Of a stretch of DNA of 12,771 nucleotides, positions 1-7,200 are shown in pieces. How positions within the stretch are numbered: position 1 is the stretch's first letter; the number at the start of each line of letters is the position of its first letter. The stretch is taken from the NCBI GenBank assembly GCA_003220195.1, contig QHRT01000184.1, positions 17,411-30,181 of the forward strand. Reading direction: 5' to 3'. The position numbers and the translations under genes were made by a program. This DNA is from Candidatus Rokuibacteriota bacterium. GTDB lineage: Bacteria; Methylomirabilota; Methylomirabilia; Rokubacteriales; CSP1-6. The notes beneath the pieces were generated by a model. That model saw nothing but the letters and a program-made list of their open reading frames with translations, did not search any database and was not told the DNA's origin.

Positions 1-356
1 CCGTGCAGCTCGACGACGGGCGTGACCTGATGGTCTATCTGCTCCGCCGTCGCGACGGCACGATCGATCCATTCAGCGCGGGCACGCTCGTCGCCGCCGA
101 CGGGACCGCGCGGAAACTGGCCGCGGCCGAGGTGCGCGTCGAGACGCTCGCTCACTGGCTGAGCCCGGGGAGCGGAGTGCGATATCCGGCGCGGTGGAGA
201 CTCGGCGTTCCGTCGGCGGATCTTTCACTCACGATCGAGCCGCGGCTGCCGGATCAGGAGCTTCGCGTGGGAACGAGGTACTGGGAAGGCGCCGTCGCCG
301 TCAGTGGCTCGAGCACGGGGCACGGCTACGTCGAGCTGGTCGGGTATGCGCGGTGA
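1..356 (+). CDS. Lipocalin-like AttH/CrtC-family protein, C-terminal part (partial)
   Basis: The reading frame is open from the left edge (first full codon at 3) to TGA at 354-356, leaving about 118 C-terminal residues. The fragment has the pattern I associate with the AttH/CrtC (hydroxyneurosporene synthase-like) lipocalin fold: QLDDGRDLMVYLLRRRDG, then DPFSAGTLV, a WLSPGSGVRYPARW strand, DQEL, and a terminal YWEGAVAVSG...GYVELVGY. Relatives include carotenoid 1,2-hydratases and uncharacterised secreted proteins that often sit beside FtsX/LolE-type ABC transporter genes, so such genes may lie further left. The role here is unknown; a lipid-binding or hydratase function is possible. The next gene starts 33 bp downstream on the same strand, so co-transcription is likely. 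The family call is moderate because only the C-terminus is visible. Confidence 0.6.
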   Translation, partial: VQLDDGRDLMVYLLRRRDGTIDPFSAGTLVAADGTARKLAAAEVRVETLAHWLSPGSGVRYPARWRLGVPSADLSLTIEPRLPDQELRVGTRYWEGAVAVSGSSTGHGYVELVGYAR

Positions 357-389
357 CGACGCTCCGCTGTCGATGCGCGGTCGCGACGT

Positions 390-1616
390 GTGACGCTCGC
401 TGACCTGGCGCTCGCCACGTGTGTCTGGCTGGGCTTTCTCACGGTGCTGTTCGCGGCCTCGCGCTGGCTGCCGGGCCCGGAGCAGGACGGACGGCCAGGT
501 CCCGATGGCGCGCGCCGGCGCTACCGGCTGAACGGTCTCGCGGTGTTCGTGTTCGTCCTCGCGATCGTCGCCCTCACCACGCTCACCGGCGGCTGGTCTC
601 CTTCGCTGCTGCTTCGCTTCGCCTGGCCCTTGTTCGCCGCGGCGAACCTCATCGCACTGGCGGCGAGCCTCATCCTCTGGCTCGCGGGTCGCCGCGCGGG
701 CCCGTGCCGCGTCTCGTCATTCGTCACCGGCGTCGAGAAGGATCCGCGCTGGCTCGGCGTCGACCTGAAGCTGTTCCTGTACCGTCCGTCACTGACCGCG
801 CTCGCGCTCCTGAACGTCGCGTTCGCGCTGGCGCAGTGGGAACGTCACGGCACCGTGTCGGTCGGCATGTGGCTCTACCAGGCGTTCACCTTCGTCTACG
901 TCGCGAACTACTTTCACTTCGAGCGCGGCATGCTCTTCACGTGGGACCTGCTCGAGGAGCGCTTCGGGCTCGCGCTCGTGTGGGGAGATCTCGTGCTGGT
1001 GCCGTTCTTCTACAGCCTGCCGGGCTGGTATCTGGTCGATCGCGTCGAGCCGCTGCCGGCCGTGGTCACGATCGCCTTGATCCTGCTCTACGCGCCCGGC
1101 CTCTGGATGTTTCGCGGGGCGAACGAGCAGAAGCATCGGTTCAAGCTCGAGCCGCAGATCCGGATCTGGGGCCGACCGGCGAGAACCCTCGGCGGCCGCC
1201 TGCTCGTGTCCGGGTTCTGGGGACTGCTGCGCAAGCCGAACTACACCGGCGAGATCCTCATGTACTGGGCGTGGACGCTGCCGTGCGGCTTCGATTCGAT
1301 CGTGCCGTACCTGCCGGCGCTCTGGCTGACGGCGTTCCTTCCGCACCGCGCTCTGCGGGATGACCGGCGCTGCCGCGAAAAGTATGGCGCCTTGTGGACC
1401 AGCTACTGCGAGCGCGTTCGCTACCGGATGCTGCCGTTCGTGTTCTGCCGAGCGGCCGTCGCTTTTCGGGCTCGTCGTCTCCCGGCCGAACGGCACGGCT
1501 CTCGAAGCCCGGTCAATACACGCCGGGGACGACAGTCGGTACCGTATTTCAACCGGCATTCCCGCTCGTCGCGGCGCAACCGGTGCAACAGGAGGAGCGT
1601 GAGGAAGACGGCGTAG
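390..1616 (+). CDS. Membrane sterol reductase, ERG4/ERG24 family (C-14 reductase-like)
   Basis: Polytopic membrane enzyme of the NADPH-dependent sterol reductase family (C-14, C-7 and C-24(28) reductases, lamin B receptor). Hydrophobic segments begin at about residues 5, 50, 72, 133, 195 and 222. The conserved C-terminal block is clear: FRGANEQKHRFK (241-252), IWGRP (259-263), LLVSGFWGLLRKPNYTGE (271-288), PHRALRDDRRCREKYG (318-333, close to sterol reductase signature 2) and WTSYCERVRYRMLPFVF (336-352). The FRGAN..K...IWGRP pattern is, as I recall, closest to plant FACKEL/C-14 reductases, fitting a cluster with CYP51, whose product has a delta-14 bond. C-7 reductase activity is the main alternative. 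The signature-1 region is degenerate (DPR instead of NPR). GTG at 390 is the only start candidate in frame after the stop at 354. Family homology ends at F352 (base 1445); the following 56 basic residues are antisense to the neighbouring gene and are probably not family sequence. Confidence 0.85.
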   Translation: MTLADLALATCVWLGFLTVLFAASRWLPGPEQDGRPGPDGARRRYRLNGLAVFVFVLAIVALTTLTGGWSPSLLLRFAWPLFAAANLIALAASLILWLAGRRAGPCRVSSFVTGVEKDPRWLGVDLKLFLYRPSLTALALLNVAFALAQWERHGTVSVGMWLYQAFTFVYVANYFHFERGMLFTWDLLEERFGLALVWGDLVLVPFFYSLPGWYLVDRVEPLPAVVTIALILLYAPGLWMFRGANEQKHRFKLEPQIRIWGRPARTLGGRLLVSGFWGLLRKPNYTGEILMYWAWTLPCGFDSIVPYLPALWLTAFLPHRALRDDRRCREKYGALWTSYCERVRYRMLPFVFCRAAVAFRARRLPAERHGSRSPVNTRRGRQSVPYFNRHSRSSRRNRCNRRSVRKTA

Positions 1617-2788
1617 ACGTACGGGATCACCGATCCGAACCCGCACGTGAGTCCCCAGGTCCACGCCATCAGCAGATCGCCCGTGTAGTTCATGTGGCGA
1701 GCCTGGCCCCACCAGCCGCTGACGAGCAGCGGCGTGCCGCGCGCGGTCGAGAGCGTCTCGGGATGGCGGAGCCGGCCCCATGGCAGCCGCGGGAAGGCGT
1801 CTCGCAGCGCGCGGCCTTCGTTGCGGAAGTAGTCCTTCTGGCTGTTGGCCGTGTCGAAGACCCAGTACCCGACCATATGCAACACCAGCATCGGCAGGGC
1901 GAAGCCCCGGGGGATGTCCGCCGGCGTGATCGTGAGAACGTAGTACGCCTGCAAGCAGTAGACGAACGGCACCCACACGAGATTGCCGAACGACAGCATC
2001 CAGCCGAAGTTCTCGTACGCGATGTCCATGCTCATCGGCACGCACTCCTCGCCCTTGAAGCACGCGTTGGCGTAGCAGGCGTGGTAGAAGACCACGAGCA
2101 GCATGGAGGTCGTGACCAGCCCGTACGCGGCGCGTTGCTGCGCCAGCATCGCCGCGCTGAGCAGGAACCAGAGCATGATCCCGGGGCGAAGCTCGACGAA
2201 GAACTTGATGTCGAAGCTGCCGATCCGCGGATTCAACACGGAGCCCATGAAGAAGTCGTAGATCGGGTTGCCGCTCGCTCGATTCGTCCGTCCCGAAAGC
2301 CGGCCGCCGACATAGCAGAGCGCGGCGAGCGCCGTCGCGACGATCGTCGCGACCGTGACCAGCGGGCCGAACTCCGCATACAGCGTCGAGAGTGGAAAGA
2401 CCCCGGTCACGTGGAGCGCCGTCGCGGCGACGAGCGTCAGGTACCAGGCGAAGAGCCCGTTGTAGCGGTAGGTGAGCCGCGAGTGGCCGTCGGGCAGCAG
2501 CGCGCCCTGCCCGGACGGGCCCGGCCCGATCCACGCCAGGAGCGCCTGCCACGCGAGCCACACCAGGTAGACGATCGTGGCCTTCCACGTCGGCACGGCG
2601 TGGGCGAGGTGCGCCAGCAGCGCCGTGCGCGGGAACTGGAGCGCGCCGCCGTAGAACTCGACGCAGATCCAGAGGTAGTAGACGACCGCCGGCAGGAGCA
2701 CCATCGCCGCGAGCGCCCCGCCCGCTCCGCCGAACTCCGTGGCGAACTCTCTGGCTCTGCTCACGCGCGCCGCATCATAAACCGCCAC
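1421..2788 (-). CDS. Sterol C-24(28) reductase, ERG4-like; disrupted C-terminus
   Basis: Polytopic sterol reductase of the ERG4/ERG24 family. It matches signature 1 (residues 173-188, G..IYDFFMG..LNPR) and signature 2 (LLLHRLRRDERECRLKYG, ending at residue 416). Several blocks look specifically like ERG4, which reduces the side-chain 24(28)-methylene made by sterol methyltransferase: EFGG and YYLWICVEFY near the N-terminus (18-46), YANACFKGE...D.AYE (239-259), FDTANSQKDYFR (311-322), and FPRLPW then RGTPLLVSGWW (332-360). This fits its divergent partner, a C-24 methyltransferase. The subfamily is judged from memory, so C-14 reductase remains possible. After KYG (414-416) the expected W..YC..V end is missing; a VVPGVY-stop ending lies in another frame at bases 1513-1533, implying a roughly 30-nt out-of-frame loss near 1534-1543. 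The 40-residue tail encoded down to 1421 is probably spurious. GTG at 2788 is the longest start; GTG at 2764 is a good alternative because homology begins only at residue 18. Confidence 0.83.
   Translation of the reverse strand: MAVYDAARVSRAREFATEFGGAGGALAAMVLLPAVVYYLWICVEFYGGALQFPRTALLAHLAHAVPTWKATIVYLVWLAWQALLAWIGPGPSGQGALLPDGHSRLTYRYNGLFAWYLTLVAATALHVTGVFPLSTLYAEFGPLVTVATIVATALAALCYVGGRLSGRTNRASGNPIYDFFMGSVLNPRIGSFDIKFFVELRPGIMLWFLLSAAMLAQQRAAYGLVTTSMLLVVFYHACYANACFKGEECVPMSMDIAYENFGWMLSFGNLVWVPFVYCLQAYYVLTITPADIPRGFALPMLVLHMVGYWVFDTANSQKDYFRNEGRALRDAFPRLPWGRLRHPETLSTARGTPLLVSGWWGQARHMNYTGDLLMAWTWGLTCGFGSVIPYVYAVFLTLLLLHRLRRDERECRLKYGTDCRPRRVLTGLREPCRSAGRRRARKATAARQNTNGSIR
2774..2779 (-). 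promoter_or_regulatory. Candidate -10 element for the ERG4-like reductase
   Basis: The minus strand reads TATGAT here, five of six matches to the sigma-70 -10 consensus, in an otherwise very GC-rich region. A start site about seven bases downstream would fall near 2767, just ahead of the in-frame GTG at 2762-2764. That supports this GTG, rather than 2788, as the true start, with a near-leaderless message. I could not find a convincing -35 at normal spacing, so this is tentative. Confidence 0.3.
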
Positions 2789-2802
2789 GCCCGGCGGCGC
2801 GG

Positions 2803-2832
2803 TTGATCTTCCCCCGAGCCGCGCAGTACGCT
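2803..2832 (+). promoter_or_regulatory. Candidate promoter for the seven-gene sterol operon
   Basis: TTGATC (2803-2808) and TACGCT (2827-2832) are separated by 18 bases and form a plausible sigma-70-like promoter directly before the methyltransferase gene. The expected transcription start, about seven bases after the -10, falls at or next to the GTG start codon at 2840, suggesting a leaderless or nearly leaderless transcript. A weak AGG at 2833-2835 could also act as a short ribosome-binding site if initiation is further upstream. The call rests on pattern matching only. Confidence 0.3.
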
Positions 2833-2839
2833 AGGCGCC

Positions 2840-3868
2840 GTGCGCGACGATCCACGCCTCACGGATCTGGTGCAGACCTCTTTGCCCCGGCGCGAGATCG
2901 AGGGCACGGCCTCACAGTATCTGGCCTTCCACGACGAAACGCGCGGCGGCAGCGTCGAGAAGCGCCGGCAGCACTACGCCCACATGGTCAACAACTTCTA
3001 CGATCTCATGACCGACTTCTACGAGTTCGGCTGGGGCCAGGCGTTTCACTTCGCGCCGCGTCATCGCGGCGAATCGCTCGCGGCCTCGCTCGCCCGCCAC
3101 GAATTCTTCCTCGCGCTCACGCTCGGACTTCGGCCCGGCGTGCGCGTGCTGGACGTCGGCTGCGGCGTGGGCGGACCCATGCGGGCGATCGCGCGCCTGT
3201 CCGGCGCCACGATCGTCGGGATCAACAACAACGACTATCAGGTCCGGCGCGCCGTCGAGCAGACGCGCGCCGCCGGGCTCGACCACCTCTGTACCGTCGT
3301 CAAGGGCGATTTCATGGCGATCTCTCCCGACGACCGTCCGTACGACGCGGTCTATGCGATCGAGGCGACGTGTCACGCGCCGGACAAGGCGAAGTTGTTC
3401 AGCGCGCTCTTGCGGGTGATGCGGCCGGGCGCCTGCTTCGCCGGCTACGAGTGGTGTCTGACACCTCGCTACGACCCGGGTGACGCCGGCCACCGCGCCA
3501 TCAAAAGCGGCATCGAAGAGGGCGCCGCGCTGCCGGAGCTGGTGGGCTTCGACGGCGTGCTGGACCCGCTGACGCGCGCCGGCTTCGACGTCGTCGAGAG
3601 TCGCGACCTCGCGCCCACGGCCGATCCCGAGACGCCGTGGTATGACCCGCTGGCCGCGAGGATCGCGCTGCGCGGGTTCCACCATTCGCGGGCCGGCCGC
3701 GCCTTCACCAACGTCGCGGTGCGTGGACTCGAGCTGATCCGCGTCGCGCCGCGCGGCGCAACGGCCGTGAGCACGTTCCTGAACCGGGCGGCGGACGCGA
3801 TCGTGCGCGGCGGCGAGACCGGGATCTTCACGCCGATGTTCTACTTCCTCGCCCGAAAGCCCGCGTGA
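2840..3868 (+). CDS. smt: Sterol C-24 methyltransferase (SMT/ERG6-like)
   Basis: A 342-residue SAM-dependent methyltransferase that adds a methyl group to C-24 of the sterol side chain. The sterol-specific signatures are all present: YEFGWGQAFHF (61-71), SAM motif LDVGCGVGGP (104-113), GINNNDYQV (127-135), YAIEATCHAP (172-181), YEWCLTPRYDP (203-213) and IKSGIEEGAALPEL (221-234). The C-terminal SMT domain follows the ERG6 pattern, with TPWYDPL, GRAFTN, AP.GA and a terminal FTPM..F.ARKP. These separate it from generic methyltransferases and from tocopherol or cycloartenol-unrelated enzymes. Length is close to eukaryotic ERG6/SMT1 (about 340-380). It is the first gene of the operon, 51 bp from the divergent ERG4-like reductase; its TGA overlaps the next gene's GTG by four bases. 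Whether it methylates once or repeatedly cannot be told from sequence. Confidence 0.93.
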   Translation: MRDDPRLTDLVQTSLPRREIEGTASQYLAFHDETRGGSVEKRRQHYAHMVNNFYDLMTDFYEFGWGQAFHFAPRHRGESLAASLARHEFFLALTLGLRPGVRVLDVGCGVGGPMRAIARLSGATIVGINNNDYQVRRAVEQTRAAGLDHLCTVVKGDFMAISPDDRPYDAVYAIEATCHAPDKAKLFSALLRVMRPGACFAGYEWCLTPRYDPGDAGHRAIKSGIEEGAALPELVGFDGVLDPLTRAGFDVVESRDLAPTADPETPWYDPLAARIALRGFHHSRAGRAFTNVAVRGLELIRVAPRGATAVSTFLNRAADAIVRGGETGIFTPMFYFLARKPA

Positions 3869-4893
3869 GCGACGGCGCCGTCGTGCGCGACCTCCACCGT
3901 CCCGCGGCGCCGCCGTGTCGGCGGCCGCCGTTTCCGGACGGCTGGTTCCGGGTGGCGTCGAGCGCAGACCTTCCGCGCGGCTCGGTCCGACCGCTCCGCT
4001 ACTTCGGCCGCGACCTGGTCGCGTTCCGTAGCTCGACCGACGAGGTGCGCGTGCTGGATGCCCACTGTCCGCACCTCGGCGCCCATCTCGGTCACGGCGG
4101 CCGCGTCGAGGGTGAATCGATTCGCTGTCCGTTCCACGGCTGGCGTTTCGACGCCGACGGCCGCTGCGTCGAGATCCCGAACGCGCGGCGCATTCCGAGT
4201 CGTGCCGAGGTCCGCGCGTGGCCCGTGCACGAGGTGAACGGGATGGTGATGGTGTATCACCACGCGCGTGAGGAAGCTCCCTCGTGGCGCGTGCCGGCGA
4301 TGCCAGAGATGGCGACCGCCGAGTGGACGCCGTGGCGGCGCGGAGCCGAGTGGCGTCTCGCGTGTCACATCCAGGACATCGCCGAGAACGGGATCGACAC
4401 CGGACACATGCCGCTGGTGCACGCCACGCAGACCAGCGCGATCACCAGCGAATGTCTGGAGCCTCGTGGCCCGATGCTCGTCCACACCATGAACCACGTG
4501 TACCGGCTCTTCCCGCTCGCCCGCTGGCTCGGTCTCCGCGTCGACGGTCCGCTCGAGATCACGTACCACGGCCTCGGCTGCGCGGTGAACCGCGCGCTGG
4601 TCAATGCCGGCGTCCGCCTGCAGTACCTGTTTCTCTTCACGTTCACGCCGGTCGACGGGGAGGTGGTCGAGATCTGCTCGCAGCTCAGCATGAAACGGCT
4701 CCGGAACCCGCTGCTCACGTGGGGGCTGACGCGCAAGGCCCTGCGCGAAGGCCGCCGGACCATCGATCAGGACGCGCCGATCTTCGAGCACAAGATCCAT
4801 CGCGCCGAGCCGCTGCTCACCGAACGCGACGGTCCCATCATGCAGTACCGCCGCTGGGCGGCGCAGTTCTATTCGGAGCTCGCCCACCCGTGA
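3865..4893 (+). CDS. sdmA: Rieske oxygenase, sterol C-4 demethylase (SdmA-like)
   Basis: A 342-residue Rieske non-heme iron oxygenase. The [2Fe-2S] site is C68-x-H70...C88-x2-H91 (CPHLGAHLGHGG...CPFHGW). The mononuclear iron site is N175..D178..H181....H186 (NGIDTGHMPLVH) with D303 as probable third ligand. The C-terminal block, with DAPIFEHK, DGPI and YRRW..QFY (about 303-336), is typical of the steroid-acting branch that includes KshA, Neverland/DAF-36 and bacterial SdmA. In bacteria such as Methylococcus, SdmA oxidises the C-4 methyl groups of sterols together with SdmB. The immediately following SdmB-like gene is the main reason for choosing SdmA over a Neverland-like C-7 desaturase or KshA. 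It starts at GTG 3865 inside the previous gene's stop (GTGA). A separate ferredoxin and reductase would be needed and are not in the window. Confidence 0.8.
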   Translation: MSDGAVVRDLHRPAAPPCRRPPFPDGWFRVASSADLPRGSVRPLRYFGRDLVAFRSSTDEVRVLDAHCPHLGAHLGHGGRVEGESIRCPFHGWRFDADGRCVEIPNARRIPSRAEVRAWPVHEVNGMVMVYHHAREEAPSWRVPAMPEMATAEWTPWRRGAEWRLACHIQDIAENGIDTGHMPLVHATQTSAITSECLEPRGPMLVHTMNHVYRLFPLARWLGLRVDGPLEITYHGLGCAVNRALVNAGVRLQYLFLFTFTPVDGEVVEICSQLSMKRLRNPLLTWGLTRKALREGRRTIDQDAPIFEHKIHRAEPLLTERDGPIMQYRRWAAQFYSELAHP

Positions 4894-5894
4894 TTCTCGT
4901 CACCGGCGCGTCGGGCCACCTCGGCGCGAACCTCGTGCGCCGGCTGCTCGCGGACGGTGAGGACGTGCGCGTGCTCATCCGGGAAGGCAGTGACCATCGC
5001 GCGGTCGACGGGCTTCCGGTCGAGCGTGCCCGGGGTGATGTCCGCGAGTATCGCTCGGTCCTTGCCGCCGTCCGCGGCTCTCGTCAGGTCCATCACTGCG
5101 CGGCCAGGGTCTCGACCGCCGAACGTCAGGTGCGCGAGATCTACGAGACGAACGTCGGCGGCACGCGCAACGTCCTGCGCGCTGCGCTCGAGGCCGGCGT
5201 CGAGCGCGTGGTCGTGACCGGGTCGTTCAGCGCGGTCGGTCACGATCCGACGGGACCATCCGATGAAACGGTGCCGGTGAATCCGTTCGCGCGGCTGCTT
5301 CCGTACCAGCGCAGCAAGGTCGCCGTCGAGCACGAGTGCCTGAAGGCCCTCGCCGACGGGCTCGACGTGGTGATGGCCGTCTCGTGCGCGATCCTCGGCC
5401 CGAACGATTTCGTGCCGTCGAGAATGGGCAAGCTGTTGCTCGACTTCGCGAATGGCCGTTTCCGCGCGTACGTCCCGGGCGGCTTCGAGTTCGTGGCCGC
5501 GCGTGACATCGCGGAAGGCCACGTGCTCTGCATGGCGAAGGGACGCCCGGGACAGAAATACATCTTCTCGTCGGAGTTCCTGACCGTCGACGAACTGATG
5601 AGCCTCTACGAAGAGATCACGGGCCGCCCGCGGCCCCGGCTCAGATTGCCGGCACCCCTGATGCTCGGCGTCGCCCGGCTGACGACGACGGCGCTGCGGG
5701 TCGTCGCGCCGCGCGTCGAGCCGCGTTTCACGCCGGGCGCCGTGCGCCTGCTCATGTCGAAGCGCCGGGCCGACACGACCAGGGCGCGCACCGAGCTTGG
5801 CTTCCGGCCGACGTCGATTCGTGACGCGCTCCGCGAGCAGTACGCCTTCTTCGACACGCTCGGATGGATCCGACGGCGTCGGGGCTTCGCGTGA
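4890..5894 (+). CDS. sdmB: NAD(P)-dependent 3-beta-hydroxysteroid dehydrogenase/reductase (SdmB-like)
   Basis: A 334-residue extended short-chain dehydrogenase of the 3-beta-HSD/epimerase type. The N-terminal Rossmann motif TGASGHLG (5-12) binds the nucleotide; the catalytic Y139-x3-K143 (YQRSK) follows the conserved VVVTGSFSAVG strand (107-117) that supplies the Ser/Thr. NVGGTRNV (88-95) is typical of the family. In known bacterial sterol makers SdmB works with the Rieske protein SdmA in C-4 demethylation, handling the 3-oxo/4-carboxy intermediates. Position directly after the SdmA-like gene with a 4-base GTGA overlap supports this role. Start GTG at 4890 places the Rossmann strand at the very N-terminus. 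Without context it could only be called an NAD(P)-dependent epimerase/dehydratase-family protein. There is no transmembrane anchor of the kind seen in eukaryotic ERG26, though the C-terminal third has a hydrophobic stretch near PLMLGVARLTTTALRVV. Confidence 0.8.
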   Translation: MILVTGASGHLGANLVRRLLADGEDVRVLIREGSDHRAVDGLPVERARGDVREYRSVLAAVRGSRQVHHCAARVSTAERQVREIYETNVGGTRNVLRAALEAGVERVVVTGSFSAVGHDPTGPSDETVPVNPFARLLPYQRSKVAVEHECLKALADGLDVVMAVSCAILGPNDFVPSRMGKLLLDFANGRFRAYVPGGFEFVAARDIAEGHVLCMAKGRPGQKYIFSSEFLTVDELMSLYEEITGRPRPRLRLPAPLMLGVARLTTTALRVVAPRVEPRFTPGAVRLLMSKRRADTTRARTELGFRPTSIRDALREQYAFFDTLGWIRRRRGFA

Positions 5895-7200
5895 TGGCCC
5901 TCGCGCCCGAGATCCCGGGCGCGTGGCCCGGCCTCGGTCACGCGCTCGAGTTCCGCCGTGATCCGGTCGGTCTGCTGCGGCGCGGCCGCGCCGAACTCGG
6001 CGACGTCTTCGCGCTCCGTTTGCCCGCGACGCGCGTGACGGTCTGCGCCGGCCCGGAGGCGCACGGGGCCGTCTTCAACGCGCCCGAAGACGTGCTCTCC
6101 GTACGCGAGGTGTATCGCTTCACGGTGCCGATCTTCGGCGACGGCGTCGTCTACGACGTGCCGCCCGAGGTGCTGGACGAGCAGATGGGCTTCGTGCTGC
6201 CCGCGCTGCGCGACGAACGGTTGCGCGTGTACGCCCGGGTGATGCAGCAGGAGACGGAGGCGTACGTCGACGAGTGGGGCACGGACGGGGAGGTCGATCT
6301 GCTCACGGCGATGAACGAGCTGACCGTGTTCATCGCGAGCCGCTGTCTCATCGGTGAGGAGTTCCGTCGCCGGCTCTCGAAAGAGCTCGCGCACCTGTAT
6401 CACGACCTCGAAGGCGGCATCGATCTCGTCGCGTTCTTCAACGCCCATCTGCCGCTGCCGGCGTTCCGCCGCCGTGATCGCGCGCGCACGCGACTCGGCG
6501 AGCTGATCGCCGGCGTGATGGCCGAACGGCGGGCACACGGGCGCGGAGGCGAGGACGTTCTCGAACGGACGCGGAGATCACCGGCCTGCTCATCGCGCTG
6601 GTCTTCGCGGGCCAGCACACCAGTGCGGTGCTCGCGACCTGGACGGGCGCGCTGCTGCTCGGGCATCCCGAGCATCTTGCGGCGGTCGTCGCCGAGCAAC
6701 AGCGCGTTCACGGTGACGGTGTCCTCATGACGTCACCGTCACTGCGGGAGCTGACGGTGCTCGAACGCTGCATCAAGGAAGCCGAGCGCATGCACCCTCC
6801 GCTGATCATGCTGATGCGGAAGATCCTGCGTGACTTCGACGTCGGCGGATACGTGGCGCCCGCGGGCGGACTCGCGATGGTGTCGCCCGCGCTGTCCCAC
6901 CGACTTCCCGAAGTCTTCGCCGACCCCGATCGCTACGACCCCGACCGGTTCGGGCCGGGACGCCAGGAGGACCGGAAGCATCGCCACGCGCTCATCGGCT
7001 TCGGCGGTGGCCACCACCGGTGCATCGGCTCGACGTTCGCGTATCAGCAGATCAAGGTGATCTGGTCGGTGCTGCTGCAGCGTTTCGAGTTGACGCTCGT
7101 CGATACGGATGCGCGGCCCGACTACACGACGTTCGTGGTGGGCCCTCGCCGGCCTTGCCGCGTGCGCTATCGGCGGCGCGCGTCCGGACGGTGCGCGTGA
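5891..7200 (+). pseudogene. cyp51: CYP51, sterol 14-alpha-demethylase, split by an internal deletion/frameshift
   Basis: Cytochrome P450 removing the 14-alpha-methyl of the first cyclised sterol. The N-terminal half (5891 to about 6565; ATG at 5894 also possible) contains the CYP51 substrate-recognition signature YRFTVPIFGDGVVYD (residues 74-88 from the ATG). The C-terminal half is in another frame, from about 6568 to TGA 7198-7200. It has EITGLL, the I-helix GQHTS (6610-6624), the EAER of the ExxR motif (6778-6789), and the heme loop FGGGHHRCIG with Cys at 7021-7023. Aligned with Mycobacterium tuberculosis CYP51 as I recall it, the two halves together lack about 14-16 residues between helix H and helix I, at EDVL(6551-6562)/DAEITG(6568 on), with a net frame change. 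Read literally, the upstream frame ends at 6730 without a heme site, so no P450 would form. The old stop still overlaps the next GTG. A metagenome assembly error is an equal alternative to true decay. Confidence 0.9.

Noticed and set aside
1446..1512. Rho-independent terminator between the convergent reductases
   Set aside because: Only weak short inverted repeats (for example GAGC...GCTC and GCCG-AA-CGGC) and no convincing stem followed by a T-run.
789..2588. Long minus-strand open frame of about 599 codons, and the opposite 470-codon frame at 1394-2806
   Set aside because: Both are GC-rich shadow frames of the two reductase genes, rich in Arg, Ala, Gly and Pro with no domain pattern; the reductase frames carry the conserved motifs.
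3865..4893. 3-ketosteroid 9-alpha-hydroxylase (KshA) of a steroid degradation cluster
   Set aside because: The C-terminal similarity is real, but no degradation genes are present and the gene is paired with an SdmB-like dehydrogenase in a biosynthetic operon.
6541..6630. Programmed ribosomal frameshift in CYP51
   Set aside because: No slippery heptamer was seen, and about 14-16 residues are missing as well as the frame change, so slippage alone would not restore the protein.
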